Assembly: GCA_024291935.2 (NCBI GenBank) | Contig: CM044312.1 | Coordinates: 1,408,501-1,472,500 of the forward strand | Origin: Okapia johnstoni | Taxonomy: Eukaryota > Chordata > Mammalia > Artiodactyla > Giraffidae | Direction of reading: 5' to 3' | Length of the DNA stretch: 64,000 nt | Part shown: in pieces, positions 12,385 to 27,620 of the stretch | How the letters are laid out: each line of letters opens with the position of its first letter | How positions within the stretch are numbered: position 1 is the first letter of the stretch | Made by a program: the position numbers and the translations under genes | Notes under the pieces: generated by a model | What the model saw: the letters and a program-made list of their open reading frames with translations, nothing else | What the model was told of the DNA's origin: nothing | Databases searched by the model: none

Positions 12385-12540
12385 ACTTCTAAATAGACCA
12401 ATTAGCAGCGACTTCCTGCCATTACCCACCGTGGATCTGGACATTAGCGCACTACTGTTTAGCCATAATCTGGAGTCAGAACTCATTAAAAGTGCACCCA
12501 CTGAAGCGTTAAAACGCCCCCAAGCAACGTCTTCCCTGTG
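12385..12540. promoter_or_regulatory. Block F, small candidate regulatory element
   Basis: A short repeat-free segment with agaccaattagcagc, cattagcgc, ccataatctgg and ctcattaaaag, in GC-rich surroundings 5.1 kb upstream of the MNX1 ATG. Inference only. Confidence 0.35.
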
Positions 12541-13149
12541 TTTGTGCTTCTTCCCTGCGTTGTGGTCCCCTCCTGGGGCTCAGCAGTCAGGGTCCACACC
12601 TGGGTGGATGCCAGCCTGTGCCGTCTGACCTCCCGGGGCCAGATCTGCTGGCCTGGGCTCTGCAGCCTCTCCGCCTCTGGAGGTGGCGGGGTGCTGAGGG
12701 TGGAGAGGTGTGTCACCGCTGCCCCAACACCTGAGCAAGCTGCTGTTCGGTGACCAGACACAGCCCCTGGGAGGCCGTAAAGGTGGGCTCTCCCAGCACA
12801 GATAAGCCTTGTTCTCGGTTTTAAAATAAGAAATCGCCCAGATTCAGGACTCACTCACGAGAGCTGCAGGTCTGGAGGGGTCCTGCGGGCCTCCGCGGTC
12901 TGGAAAGTCTGGCTTCGCAGGTGCGCCTGCTACGTACCTTGTTTCTGCCAACAGCACGAGGTAGAGGCTGCTGCGTGAACCTGCAGTTAAATTATATTGA
13001 ATTTAAATACTCTGGCCAAACTGCAGTCTTCTCGGGGAAGTTGCTCATCTCGATTGAGGGTTGTTTACCCTCTCAAGGGGCTCCAATGAGCCTCCTCCCT
13101 GCTCCTGACTTTTGGGAGAAATACTGTTTCTCTTTGTAACCCGGGAGCT

Positions 13150-16100
13150 TCGAATTTGTGCAACAGAAAGACTGGATATACGCTCCCCTTCTCTAGTGGG
13201 GGGAGACCTGCAGGGGGTGGGAACACTCTAGGGATACCCCACGCCTGTCCCTTCGCCCTGGTGTCCCGGGAAGCTGGAAGGCTGCCCAAAGTCCCAGAGT
13301 AAGGCAGATATTTTTTGTGTTTGGAGGAAATTTCCAAAAATAGAAGGCTGGTAGCTTGCTGGGTTGTTCCAATGATGGGAATTTAAACCCTGCAGCATCC
13401 TCTGGACTTCTTAGGAAGCCCTCAGCAATAAGCCCCTGGTTTGAGGCTGAGTCAGCTGGAAAGGGACAGATCAAGACCCCAGAGACGCCCGGAGGTGGGC
13501 TGGCTTCCAGCCCAGGCGCCGAGCTACATGGGCCTGGAGTGGGGAATGGCCGGCGTGTCCTAGTCCCTTTAACAGGCCGAGTGCCCAGGTCTAGGAGGAG
13601 GTCAGCAAATCAAAGGGCGCACTAATTATGAGACACCTTTGCCCCCCCCTTTTCTGGCTCTGCTGCTGAGAGGTCAGGGGACACCTGTGCGGCCTGCCCC
13701 GCCCCCCAGCTCGCCCTGCGGTGACCCCAGCCCCTCCCTCGCCCCGTCCCCAGCGTCTCACAGGGTTCCTGCCTCGCCCTCCACCAACCTGGGGATTCCT
13801 CACCAGCATCTTCGAAGAGTAACCTGACTGCCAGGGTTCGAGTCCCATGTCCCCGAAAGTCTAGGTCCTGACCCCAGCAGGTGACACAGCATCCCGGCAC
13901 CTGTTTTCTGAAGGACGCCCGGCGTGGTGGTTCGACTAAAGTTTAGCAGAGTTAGTCCCGGGAGGAGCGCATGGATTGGGCAGGTCAGGCTGAATCACGT
14001 GCATCTGCCCTGGTCTCAGCCCTGGAAACCTCGAGCTCTGGGGGGTGTGGGGGGAGCTGGACAGAGCGGTTCCCAGGAAAAGCTGTCTCCCCGCCTGTGT
14101 CCCAGGGCCTGCGGGACAGAGTTACCCTCGTGTTCCTGCTCTGCTGTGCCTGCCCCGTCCACGGGGAAGGAGGCAAAATGTGACTGATGAAGACGCCTGC
14201 CTTACACCATCTGAGCACGTGAATATATAGGTTTTATCCCAACTCCACATATACCGTTGCAGACGTGAATAGACATGGATGACAACAGCTCTTCCTTCCG
14301 CAGTGGTCTGTAAACATCTCCAGTTCTCCTTTCTTCCTGGAGGAAGATGGGTGCAGGCAGTGCTCGGTGTTAAAGGGACGTGCTGCCCGGAGCGGAGGGG
14401 CAGGGTCGGGAGGCAGCTTGATGGGAGGTGCAGCAGGCCTCGAACGCTGCTTCTCCTGGGAAATGGAGGGTTCTCCCTGTGGCCCCAGCACCTGGAGACT
14501 GAGGCCAGGGGTACCGCTCAGACCAGACCTTTGATCTCTTGCTGAGGGCCTTCCCCAGACCACGACACTCCTGTCTGCCCCAAACCTTCTTCAAAGCCAG
14601 CTCGGCTGGGTCAATACAGATGCTTGAAACAGGAAGAGCCGGGTGTGCTCAGCTTCACACATCATAAACCACACAAAGACCCCAAACCTCCCAGCCCTCT
14701 TCATCTCTCTCCCTCTCTCTTCTCATACAACTTCACAGAGACCTCCCATATGTATTACCTAATTCTTAACATAAACAGTGTGTGTGACTATTTTAAAGTC
14801 CTTTAGCATGTAGAGTCCATTTTGTCTAACCTTGACTTTTTGAGACAAAGAAAGAAGCTTCTACATCTGCAATCACACTGCATTTAGAGAGGACCCAGGG
14901 CTTGGACCCAGGATTGGTCCCCTATGGGCCCTTCAGGTGGTGTGGACTCAGGGTAACCAGGTGACCCGGCTCAAGCCAGGTCCCGCATACAGTGTCCCCT
15001 CTGTGTGTTCAGGCAGTGTTACCAGCCAGTCCAGGCAGAGTAGAAGCCCAGTGGAGGTGAAGGTTATGCGAGTTTGGGAGCATAGTTACTGTAGAACAAC
15101 AAAAAAAATGGTAATGTGAAGTCCTCTAGGAGTTGTATTTTTTAAAAAAGAACGGTTTTGTTGCTAAAGATGGGGTGATTTATGAAGTCTAGCCTGGACA
15201 CCCCGTCACTAACTAAGATAGCCCTGGCAGTGGTTATTTCAGGTTGCAGAGAGCCGGTCTACTTTGGGACGTTTACCTTGCAGTCACGCCCCTGCCACAA
15301 CCTCCTAAATCGCTGCTCTCAGGACCAGCTGACCTGCAGCACAGGTGGAGAAGGGGGAGGTGATGAGATGAGGAAAGGCAGCCAGCCCTGGGGCTAAAGG
15401 CCCCCATCAGAGGGGTGGCCACGTTCGTTCTTTGGTCACTCTATCTTGGGAAGAGTGATAGAGAGTGTTGCAGACTGTCACCCTCCCTCGAAGGGTGAAG
15501 GTCTCTTGTCCAGAACTGCTGGCTACTCTCAGGTCTCCTTGTAAAACCCTCCTTCCCCATAAAGAACAGACAGGATGGGGAACAGGGCTGGCGACGCCGG
15601 GGGAGCTGGGGACAGCAGGTTGGTATGTGAAGCTCCTGCAGTCAGACCCATCTCATTTCAAACTCTGAGCCTTAACAAGTTTGCTGGGATGAAAGCTTCA
15701 ACCTCTTTGAATATGCACTCTGTGAAACAGATGAGAAATCCTTCATCAGGCACTACAGTGAGGATGAAGTAAGACAATTCTAGAAAGCCTGTGGCGCATA
15801 GTAGGTGTTCGAGGGATATGAGTGCACCCCGCTCTCCACTCAGAGGAAGGAGGATTGCACTTTTACCACCATAGAGACATGATTTAGAGAAGATAAACAC
15901 CATGTCAAAGCCGCTGTTTCTACTGACAAGTTAAGACTGTTTCTTGCAAAACTGTAACATTTATCCCAGTTGCTGTCACTTATCTGCCCCCATCCTCCCA
16001 ATCTTCCTACTAGTCCTGTGGGTCTCGGAGCTACCCTGTTACGGTGAAAAGGAAACACTGCTCACCCCGGGAGCCAGGAGTCACCGTGATCCACTCTCAC

Positions 16101-16560
16101 CTGGGTAAAAAGCCTTTGAAGGGAAACGACTTGGTCCTTGCATTTACCACTAAAAATCCCTCTGCAGCAACCTGACCTGCTAATTGTAAAGTTTACCTGG
16201 CCCTGTGTTTTATTTTCCCTTGGTCCTCGGCCCCTCCCATGGCCCCTTCCTGTGCTTTAGTCACCTCTCACCTGCAGGGGAAGCCAGGCTTCCAGAACCT
16301 ATGCTCCCTCTTGAATTCTCACGTCGGTCTGGTGGAGTTGCTGACAAAGCGTGGCGTTGGTGGCCTCTGGGCTCCTGGACCTGCATGATCCTTCTTTCCG
16401 CTTCAAAAAACCCTTGGTAGTGTTTTTTACTCTAAATATGTGAAGTGTGAATGGGGGACGGAGGTGATGGCTGGACTCTCTCCCCACTGCCCTGCTCCGG
16501 ATGAGGGAAGCCCTTTCCTCCAATTTCCCAGAGCTGCAGGCAGGAGAGAGCCTGTATCGT
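13150..16560. other. MNX1 5' flank, no gene recognised
   Basis: Unique sequence with moderate GC content. A probable old MIR piece lies at about 15720-15830 (tgaaacagatgagaaatcc, gcatagtaggtgttcg). I see no exon with conserved protein signal. Confidence 0.5.
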
Positions 16561-17149
16561 CTGGCCCAGGGCCTCGGGGCAGCAGGATCAGAGTGACCAG
16601 CCTCGGAGGCCTGTGGCCCGGCTGGGCTCTCCAGGGCCGGGGTGGGCGCCGCGTGCTGCGTGCGGCCGGGTGTCCCTGGCCGAGAGGAAGAGCTCTGTAG
16701 TCGAGGGCCTGCCCCAGGGCAGGTGGGCGATGGCTGCAAGCCCACCTGGGTCTTGCAGATTTTCACCTGGACCCGAGAGGGCTGAGGGCGAGGGTACGTG
16801 TGTGCACCCCCCGCCCCACCACACACACAACACCTGAGCCGCACAGAAGCCCCAGAGAAGGTGGGGGACCGAGGGCAGGGACACAGCCGCCCCCCCACCC
16901 GCGCGTCTCGAGACCTCGGAGCAGGGCCGGGGACCCTCTGCAAGCAGAGCCGCCAGATGTGGAAGCCGCGTGGGCTCTCCCAGTAGAAGTGGGCACCCTC
17001 AAATGCTGGCGGGGAGGAGGGACAGGACGCACGCTGGACTCGGGTAGGGCGGCCAGCACCCGCCGGCCCGCTCCGCAGCCGCAGGAGCGCGAGCAGGCAC
17101 CCCGGGGGCGCGCCCCCCGCAGCCCCAAGCCTCCCCGCCCCGCCTCCGC

Positions 17150-17629
17150 GACCCGGCAGCCGGCGCCCTTTAGGACCCCGCGGCGCGGGGCGGGGGCGAC
17201 GGGCGGCCGGGGCGCTGACAGGTGCGGCCCTTGGCCAATGGCGGCCCGGGGCCCCGCCCCCGGCCCCGCCGCGCTCGCCAATCGGCGGCCGCGCTGAGCT
17301 TCAAGTGCGCGGAGGGGGCGCGGGCCCCCAGCGGCGCGCTCGCCCGCGGCTGCATCGCTGAGCCGGGCTCCCGGGCCCCGGGCGCGCCGAGCGCTCGCGT
17401 GGGCTCCGTGCGGGCGCGAGTGAGCGCGGCCCCGGCGGGCCCGCCCGGAGGAGGCTCTTGGGCCATGGTCGCCCTCGGCTGAGTTTCCGGCGGCCACTTT
17501 GATTACCGGGCAAATAATTGTAACCATACCGAGCCCCGGGGCCGGCGGCCGCCGCGCACGGACTCCGCGAGCCGGCCCGCGGCCGCGTCCCGCACCGCCC
17601 GGCGCCGATCGCCGGCCCCTAACGAGCCG
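17150..17629 (+). promoter_or_regulatory. MNX1: MNX1 core promoter and 5' UTR (CpG island, paired CCAAT boxes)
   Basis: This is very GC-rich, CpG-dense sequence without a TATA box. Two CCAAT boxes lie at 17235-17239 and 17278-17282, 43 bases apart and in the same orientation, typical NF-Y sites. GC boxes for Sp1-class factors are at about 17187-17196 and 17247-17268. Transcription probably starts between 17300 and 17450; this is inferred. A short AT-rich segment (about 17497-17530, with AAATAATTG) sits in the presumed 5' UTR. Confidence 0.75.
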
Positions 17630-22052
<4,423 letters not shown>

Positions 22053-22600
22053 GGGCCCCCCCGCGCCGGCGGCAGAGCGCCGCGAGCTCATCCGCGCCCC
22101 CGGCCCGCGAGCCGCGGCGCGGGGTCCCGGGGGCTGCCCTTTTGGGTCCGTTTTCAAGGGACAGAGAGAGGGAGGCCCAGCAGGTTCAAACTCGAACTCT
22201 TGTTCTTTTTAATTTAATTTGGCTTGCGTTGGGGGGAGGCGTTTCTGAGAAGAACCTACCATCGGGGGTGCCTCCCGGCTGCCCTCTTCCCGAATGGTGA
22301 CGTCGGAAACCTGCAGTGTTAAACGACCTCCGACACCCGAAACCTCCTCCGGATACGCCGTTCTTCTGAGTGTTGGGAAAAGACAAAAATGTTTTGTGCT
22401 TATGTATATTGGGAAGGGGGGAGTTTATGTCATTAGCGTTCAAACTGCTGGACATCCCGAAACTGTATTGTCTTTATTTTTGTATATGGTATTTATAAAT
22501 ATATATATATAAAGAAATGTCTACTTACGCATGCTAAATTATCATTTAGCTTCTGCCATCGCCCACGATGGAATGTAAAATAAATTGCTTTTTTTACTGG
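22053..22600 (+). other. MNX1: MNX1 3' UTR and polyadenylation region
   Basis: The sequence after the stop becomes steadily AT-richer and includes a (TA)n stretch at about 22497-22512. It ends in a canonical AATAAA at 22579-22584, followed by T-rich and GT-rich sequence as expected for cleavage. The exact cleavage site is inferred to be near 22600. Confidence 0.75.
22579..22584 (+). terminator. MNX1: MNX1 poly(A) signal AATAAA
   Basis: A canonical AATAAA hexamer lies 527 bases after the MNX1 stop, with a U-rich and GU-rich downstream region in the next 60 bases. No better hexamer lies between the stop and this point. Confidence 0.75.
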
Positions 22601-23030
22601 ATGAGAGTGCAAGTCTTTTGAGGAGAGTTGTGAAAGCAAGTTTCACTGTTTTTGTTGCTGAAATGATGGGTGGGCCGTATTCCTGAGTTGACGGCAGAAG
22701 GTGAAAATCAGAATCCCGAATGGGCGTCAGGAATGCCACCTCCTCCGGGCTCTGAGGCCTGGGGTCGGGGGAACTTGATTCCGGCTGCTGGGGAGTCGCA
22801 AGTACCAAATGTCGCTAAAAGTCCCCGAGGCCAGGTGTCAGCGCGCGTCCACGTGCCGGCTCACATCTGTCGCGAATGCGAGCATCTCAAACGAGTGACT
22901 TTGGAAGCCGCGTGTCTGTTTTCCTATTTCTATGAGGATCTTCTTGCTTCGCTGGCGCCCCAGAAGTGGAAACACACTCTGAATGTTTCAGAAAAGGAGC
23001 TTCAAATGACTACACTGGTCTCTAGGGTCC
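22600..23030. other. MNX1 3' flank
   Basis: Unique sequence between the MNX1 poly(A) region and the next CpG-rich domain. No gene recognised. Confidence 0.5.
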
Positions 23031-24700
23031 GTTTGGCGGCGGCGCTGCTTGCTTTCCCTGCCCGGGATGGCGTCGGACGGCGCGGCGCGTCTCCTCTTCG
23101 ACCCCGGCCCTCTCTCCCGAAGCGCCTCGAGCCGGCCAGGGCTGGTTTTCCCGGATCAGTGCAAACGGCCGCGCGCGAGGACCGCAGCGGGCGGCAAGAA
23201 AGCTCCAGCTGGGCCGCGGCGGCCCTGGGTTAATCAACGCGGCCGCGCGCGCCATCCATCACCGGCAGAGCCGGGCCCTCGCCATGTGCGGCACACATGC
23301 CCGCGCGCCCTCCGCGGCGCCCCTTCCCCCGCGTGACCCGCCGGCCGCCCGGGCCCGGAGGAAACAGGTGAGCCCGGGCCCTGCTGCCCCCTCCCGTGTC
23401 TTACTCCTGCTCGCCCGCACCTGGGCCGGGGCGCGCCCCTCCCCCTTCCCTGCCCCCCTCCCGCCCCCCCACTCCCGGCAGATAAATGAGTTCAGAAGGG
23501 CCTGCAGTTTCATTTGGGTGATTACCGCGCGGGCGAGCGGGGCCACTCCTCGACTTCAGGGCTGGGTGAGATTAATATCCTCGCTGGCAGCTCATTATCA
23601 CCCCAGCTCCTTCCATAAAACGCGGGCTCAGCCGCGGCCCGGGGCGCGGCGCTGCTGGGAGCCGGGCCGGCGCAGCTGTTGGCGCGGGCGGCGGGGCGCA
23701 GGCCTGGCCGCCCGGAGTCCAAAGGTGGGGGAACCGGGACTGGGTTTGCAACTGGTGAGAAAGCCCGAAAGCCCCAGGAGAGGGGTGGGGGAACGGGGTG
23801 GGGTGGGGAGACGAGAAAGACGCCTCGGGGGTTAAGCAAACCTGCCCTCCGTGTGCATCTCGCTGTAATTTCTACCACATTTCTGAAGTTCAGCCCGCAG
23901 CCATCTCGGCCCGGCAGGCTGCACATCTGGGGGATAGTCCCCCGCGCCCCCTCTTCCGGCCGGCCCGGCGTCGGCGCCCCTCGTCTCAACACCGTCCCCT
24001 CCTCCGACCGACGGCGGCCCTGGAAGGGGGAGGCATCGGCAGAGGGTCGTTCCCCTACCCCAAGGCAGGACCCTCCTGAAGCCCGGGAACCGTTCGCTCC
24101 CCCGGCGACAAGGGGGCAGACAGCAGGGCGGGAAGGCAGAGTGGTGACGACCCCCGCCCCCGCCCGGGGGCTGGCGGAGCCAGCCCGGCTTGGCGCGGGG
24201 ACTTGGCGGCCGGGAAGGCGGGACCCGCCCGCGGCCCCAGCGTCTCCAGCCAGCGGCTTAATCGCCACGGAATTTATCTCGCTAATAAATTTAATGATCA
24301 ATTCGTTCTTGTCACAGTAGCTCTTCCCCAAATCAATTATAGCAAATTTAAATATAATCACTGGCTCATCCTCACCCACTCCGGGCACAGCGAACAATTC
24401 ATTCCGCAGAGTGAGCGGCCGCCAGCCCCGCTCCGCCGCACGGGGGGAGAGAGGCCCTGCCGCCTGGAGGACCCGGTTCCCAGGACCCCGAGGCAGGTCC
24501 CTGCAGCCGGGCCCCGAGGGGGACGAAGCACTGCTTCCAGACAAACCCGGCCTGGCCATCGGACGGCCCCGCGGGCCTCCGGCCGTGGAGCCCCAGTACC
24601 CGGGGGGCCTCCCCTCCGTCCACCCGCGCGGGGTCTGCCAAGGGGGACCCTGCCCTTTGGGAACCACGGCTGCCTCTGTCCACCCAGGGCACCACTCTGG
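23030..24700. promoter_or_regulatory. CpG-rich domain downstream of MNX1 with an AT-rich core
   Basis: Two dense CpG blocks flank an AT-rich segment at 24255-24420 with ctaataaatttaatgatcaa and taatcac cores. A smaller one at about 23470-23605 has gagattaatatcc. No exon with a recognisable protein is present; the 416-residue minus-strand frame here (23522-24772) has no domain and depends on low stop-codon frequency in GC-rich DNA. Confidence 0.5.
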
Positions 24701-25014
24701 GCGCGGGTTCTCTTCACCGTGATGGGGATGGGGGTCTTCAGTTCTCAGAAGGAGCACCTCATCGTAGGTCACTGTCTCCAGCGTGTGTGAGAAAATGTGG
24801 TTAAAGCTCCCTGTGTGATAGAGACCCAGCGATCGCCAGTCCAGCCCTCAGAGCTCCGGCCCAGGATCCAAGGCCCAGACCAGCCTTATGCTCAGAGTCT
24901 AAAGTGCAGAAATGGCTCGAAAGCCGACAAAACGGGGCTGTTCCTTTCAGGCTGGCCTCCCTGCACCCTGCGCCCTGCGCCCAGGCTGAAGTCAGCCTGG
25001 GAAGAGCAGCAGGA

Positions 25015-26275
25015 AAGACTTTGTATGACAGCAAAAGCAAAGACAGTCAAATGGGATTATGTCAACAGTTAAAACTCCTGTGCAGCAAAGGAAACGGTCA
25101 ACAGGAAGAGAGGCCACCTGGGAAGGAAGGAAATATTGGCAAATCAAATCTCTGATAAGGGATTAATAGCCAGAATATATAAAGAGCTACAATTCAACAA
25201 CAGCAAAAAACAATTTGATTAAAAATAGGGAAAGGAATTGAAAAGGCATTTCTCTGGAGAAAACATACAGATGGTCCACAAGCTCAGGAATTCACATCAC
25301 CAATCATCAGGGAAATGCAACTCAAGACCACAAGGAGCCCTCACGGCCTGCCTTTAGGATTTATTATAGAAAAGAGAACAGAAGATGACAAGTGTGGGGC
25401 AGGATGTTGTGAAATCGGATCCCCCCGTGCACTGCTGGTAGGAATGTAAAATAGTGCGGCCACTGTGGGAAACTGTATGGAGGGGCTCAAAAAAAAAAAA
25501 AAAAAAAAAAAAAAGACCAAGAACAAGAACAATAAAAGCCTAGAATTACCATATGACCCAGAAACCCTACTTCCCCGGTGTATACCCAAAAGATTTGAAA
25601 AGGATCTGGAAGAGGTATTTGCACACCCATGCTCATTGTAACGTCACGATAACCAAGGGGTGGAAGTCCCCTAAGTGTCTGTCAACAGATGAACAGATAA
25701 GAAGGTGGGAGCCACATATAAATGGTGGAATAGTGCTCAGCCTTTAAAAAGAAGGAAATTCTGACACCTGTTACAACCGGGATAAACACTGAGGACATCA
25801 CGGCTAGTGAAATAAGCCGGCCGCAGAGGGACAAATGCTCTAATTTGTACGTAATTCTGCTTATATGTGTGTAGTAGTGTGTGTGTGTCTCGCTCAGTCG
25901 TGTCCGACTCTCTGTGACCCCACGGACTGTAGCCCGCCAGGCTCCTCTGTCCAGGGGATTTTCCAGGCAAGAGTACTGGAGGGGCTTGCCATTTCCTCCT
26001 CCAAGGGATCATCTTGACCCAGGAATCGAACCCAGGTTTCCTGCATCTCCTGCGTCGTCAGGCGGATTCTTGACCACTGCGCCACGTGGGAAGTCCATTC
26101 TACTTATATGTGGGATCTCAAATAGTCAAATTCTGAAGAGACAGAGCATAGAAGGGAGGTTGTCAGGGGCTGAGGGCGGGAGAAAGAGGAGGATGTTCAG
26201 TTTTGCAAGATGAAAAAATTCTAGGGCTCCGTTGCACAGTATGTGTATAGTTAACACTACTGTGCCAGACCCTTC
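25015..26275 (+). mobile_element. L1 LINE 3' fragment (ORF2 end and 3' UTR), split by a SINE
   Basis: It contains typical L1 ORF2 C-terminal series: gcagcaaaggaaacggtcaa, ggattaatagccagaatata, catcaccaatcatcagggaa and tgcactgctggtaggaatgt. It then runs through ttatatgtgggatctcaaat to its end. Stops and shifts make it dead. It is interrupted by Bov-tA at 25870-26096, and an internal A-run has grown to 26 bases at 25489-25514. Confidence 0.85.
25870..26096 (-). repeat. Bov-tA SINE inserted into L1, with target-site duplication
   Basis: Minus-strand Bov-tA: the tRNA-like end is at 26096 (gggacttcc complement) and the BovB-derived end at about 25890, with a (GT)n tail. It is flanked by 16-base direct repeats, attctgcttatatgtg at 25854-25869 and attctacttatatgtg at 26097-26112, with one mismatch. 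The SINE is therefore younger than the L1. Confidence 0.92.
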
Positions 26276-26324
26276 GCACGGCTAGGACGATCCAACAGAG
26301 GACAGGCCTTCCCCTCCCCGCTCA

Positions 26325-26396
26325 GCCCTCCCTCCCGCTCCTTCCTCCCTCTTCCTCCTCCTCCTCTCCTTCCCCTCCTTCCCCCCCCCCCCCCCA
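26325..26396. repeat. Polypyrimidine tract (C/T simple repeat)
   Basis: About 70 bases that are almost purely C and T on the plus strand, ending in a run of 16 C (26380-26395). Confidence 0.9.
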
Positions 26397-26399
26397 TCG

Positions 26400-27620
26400 C
26401 TCCTCCAGAAAAGGCTCGCTTGCTGTGGAACACCGGGATCCCGGGAAGGCTGAGGAGGAGAGCCGCGGCCACCAGGACCGGAGCCGCGCGGGCCCCTCTC
26501 CCACCGCCGCCTCGCGGTGAGGGGAGCCCGGTGCGCCCCGGGCGGGTTCCGCGAGCATCTCCAGGTTTGCGGCCACCCCTGTGCCCCCCACCTCGCGCCC
26601 CCGCAGACCCCGGGCCGGGACCCCGCTCCGGGGGAGGGGGCCGCCGCGGGGAGGGGCCCGGGGGGTGCCGCGCCGGGTGTGGGAGACGCGGGGGGGGGCC
26701 CCCCACTCGTATCAAAGTCCTGCGGTGCCTGGTGTCTCCCTCAATAAAACTAATCCTCTCGGAGGTGTGACTCAGCCCAGATCGCCGCAGTGTTCCAGAC
26801 TGCAGGCAAATATGTTTTTCAGATTTGGTTTTTATGGTCGGATTAAAGTTTATTTTCCATAATAGGGCACCTAATGAAACTCATAAAGCCGGGTCGGGGC
26901 TCCAGCTGGTGGCCTCGTTCAACACTTTCACTTCGTAAATCACTTTACGACGTGCCAGGTGTGTCCCCAACGAGAACCAGCCCGCGACCCCCGGACCCCC
27001 GCGCCCCCACGCCCCGTCCCCGCGCAGCCCTCGGGGTCCGGGCGGGCGGGTCACCCATCGAGGGTCCGCGCCCCGGTCCCTCCCCGCCCGCACCCCGAGA
27101 GGCGGCGGGGGGCCCCCGAGCAGGCGCTGGGGGTCCGGAACGGGGCGGCGGGGAGCGGACGGCCCCCCGCGCGCGCCCCGCCCGCCGGCCCCGCGCCGAC
27201 CCTGCATTCCGCGGCCGCGCACCTGGCCGCCCCGAGTGTACACAAGGTGCCGGACAATGTGCGGCTCCCCGGCCATTGTCCGCGGCGCTGGGCGGGACAA
27301 AGGTGCCCCCCGGCCGGCGGCGGCCGCGGCGAGGGGCGGCGGCGCGGTTTACCCAGCTGGGGGCGGAACAAAGGGCCGCCGCCTTATCGCCGCCAGGCCG
27401 GTGGGGGGGACCGCGGGCCGGGCGGGGCGCGGGGTCAGCCCGGGGGCGCGGGGAGGGCCGCCCGAGGGGTGGCCGCGCCCCCTCGCGGAGCCCCTGCTGC
27501 CCGCGGGGGGCTCGGGAAGGGGCGACCTAGGCGCCCCACGGGGACCCCGTGGCTGGAAGAAAAGGAGGCTCGTCCGGGGGCGGGATTGGTGCTCCGAGTC
27601 TGCAAAGATGCTGGTGGGTT
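26400..27620. promoter_or_regulatory. Second CpG-rich domain downstream of MNX1, with AT-rich core and SOX-type motifs
   Basis: CpG-dense blocks (26430-26700 and 26960-27620) surround an AT-rich segment at 26735-26955 (aataaaactaatcc, ggattaaagtttattttcc). The second block carries four SOX-type ACAAAG/ACAATG cores between 27254 and 27373, two of them an inverted pair. No coding signal is convincing. Confidence 0.5.

Noticed and set aside
16763..17527. Minus-strand frame of 254 codons at the MNX1 promoter, a possible antisense gene
   Set aside because: GC-rich chance frame. An antisense non-coding RNA is known near human MNX1, but nothing in this sequence shows one.
23522..24772. Minus-strand open frame of 416 codons downstream of MNX1
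   Set aside because: It lies in CpG-rich DNA where stops are rare, crosses an AT-rich block and has no recognisable domain.
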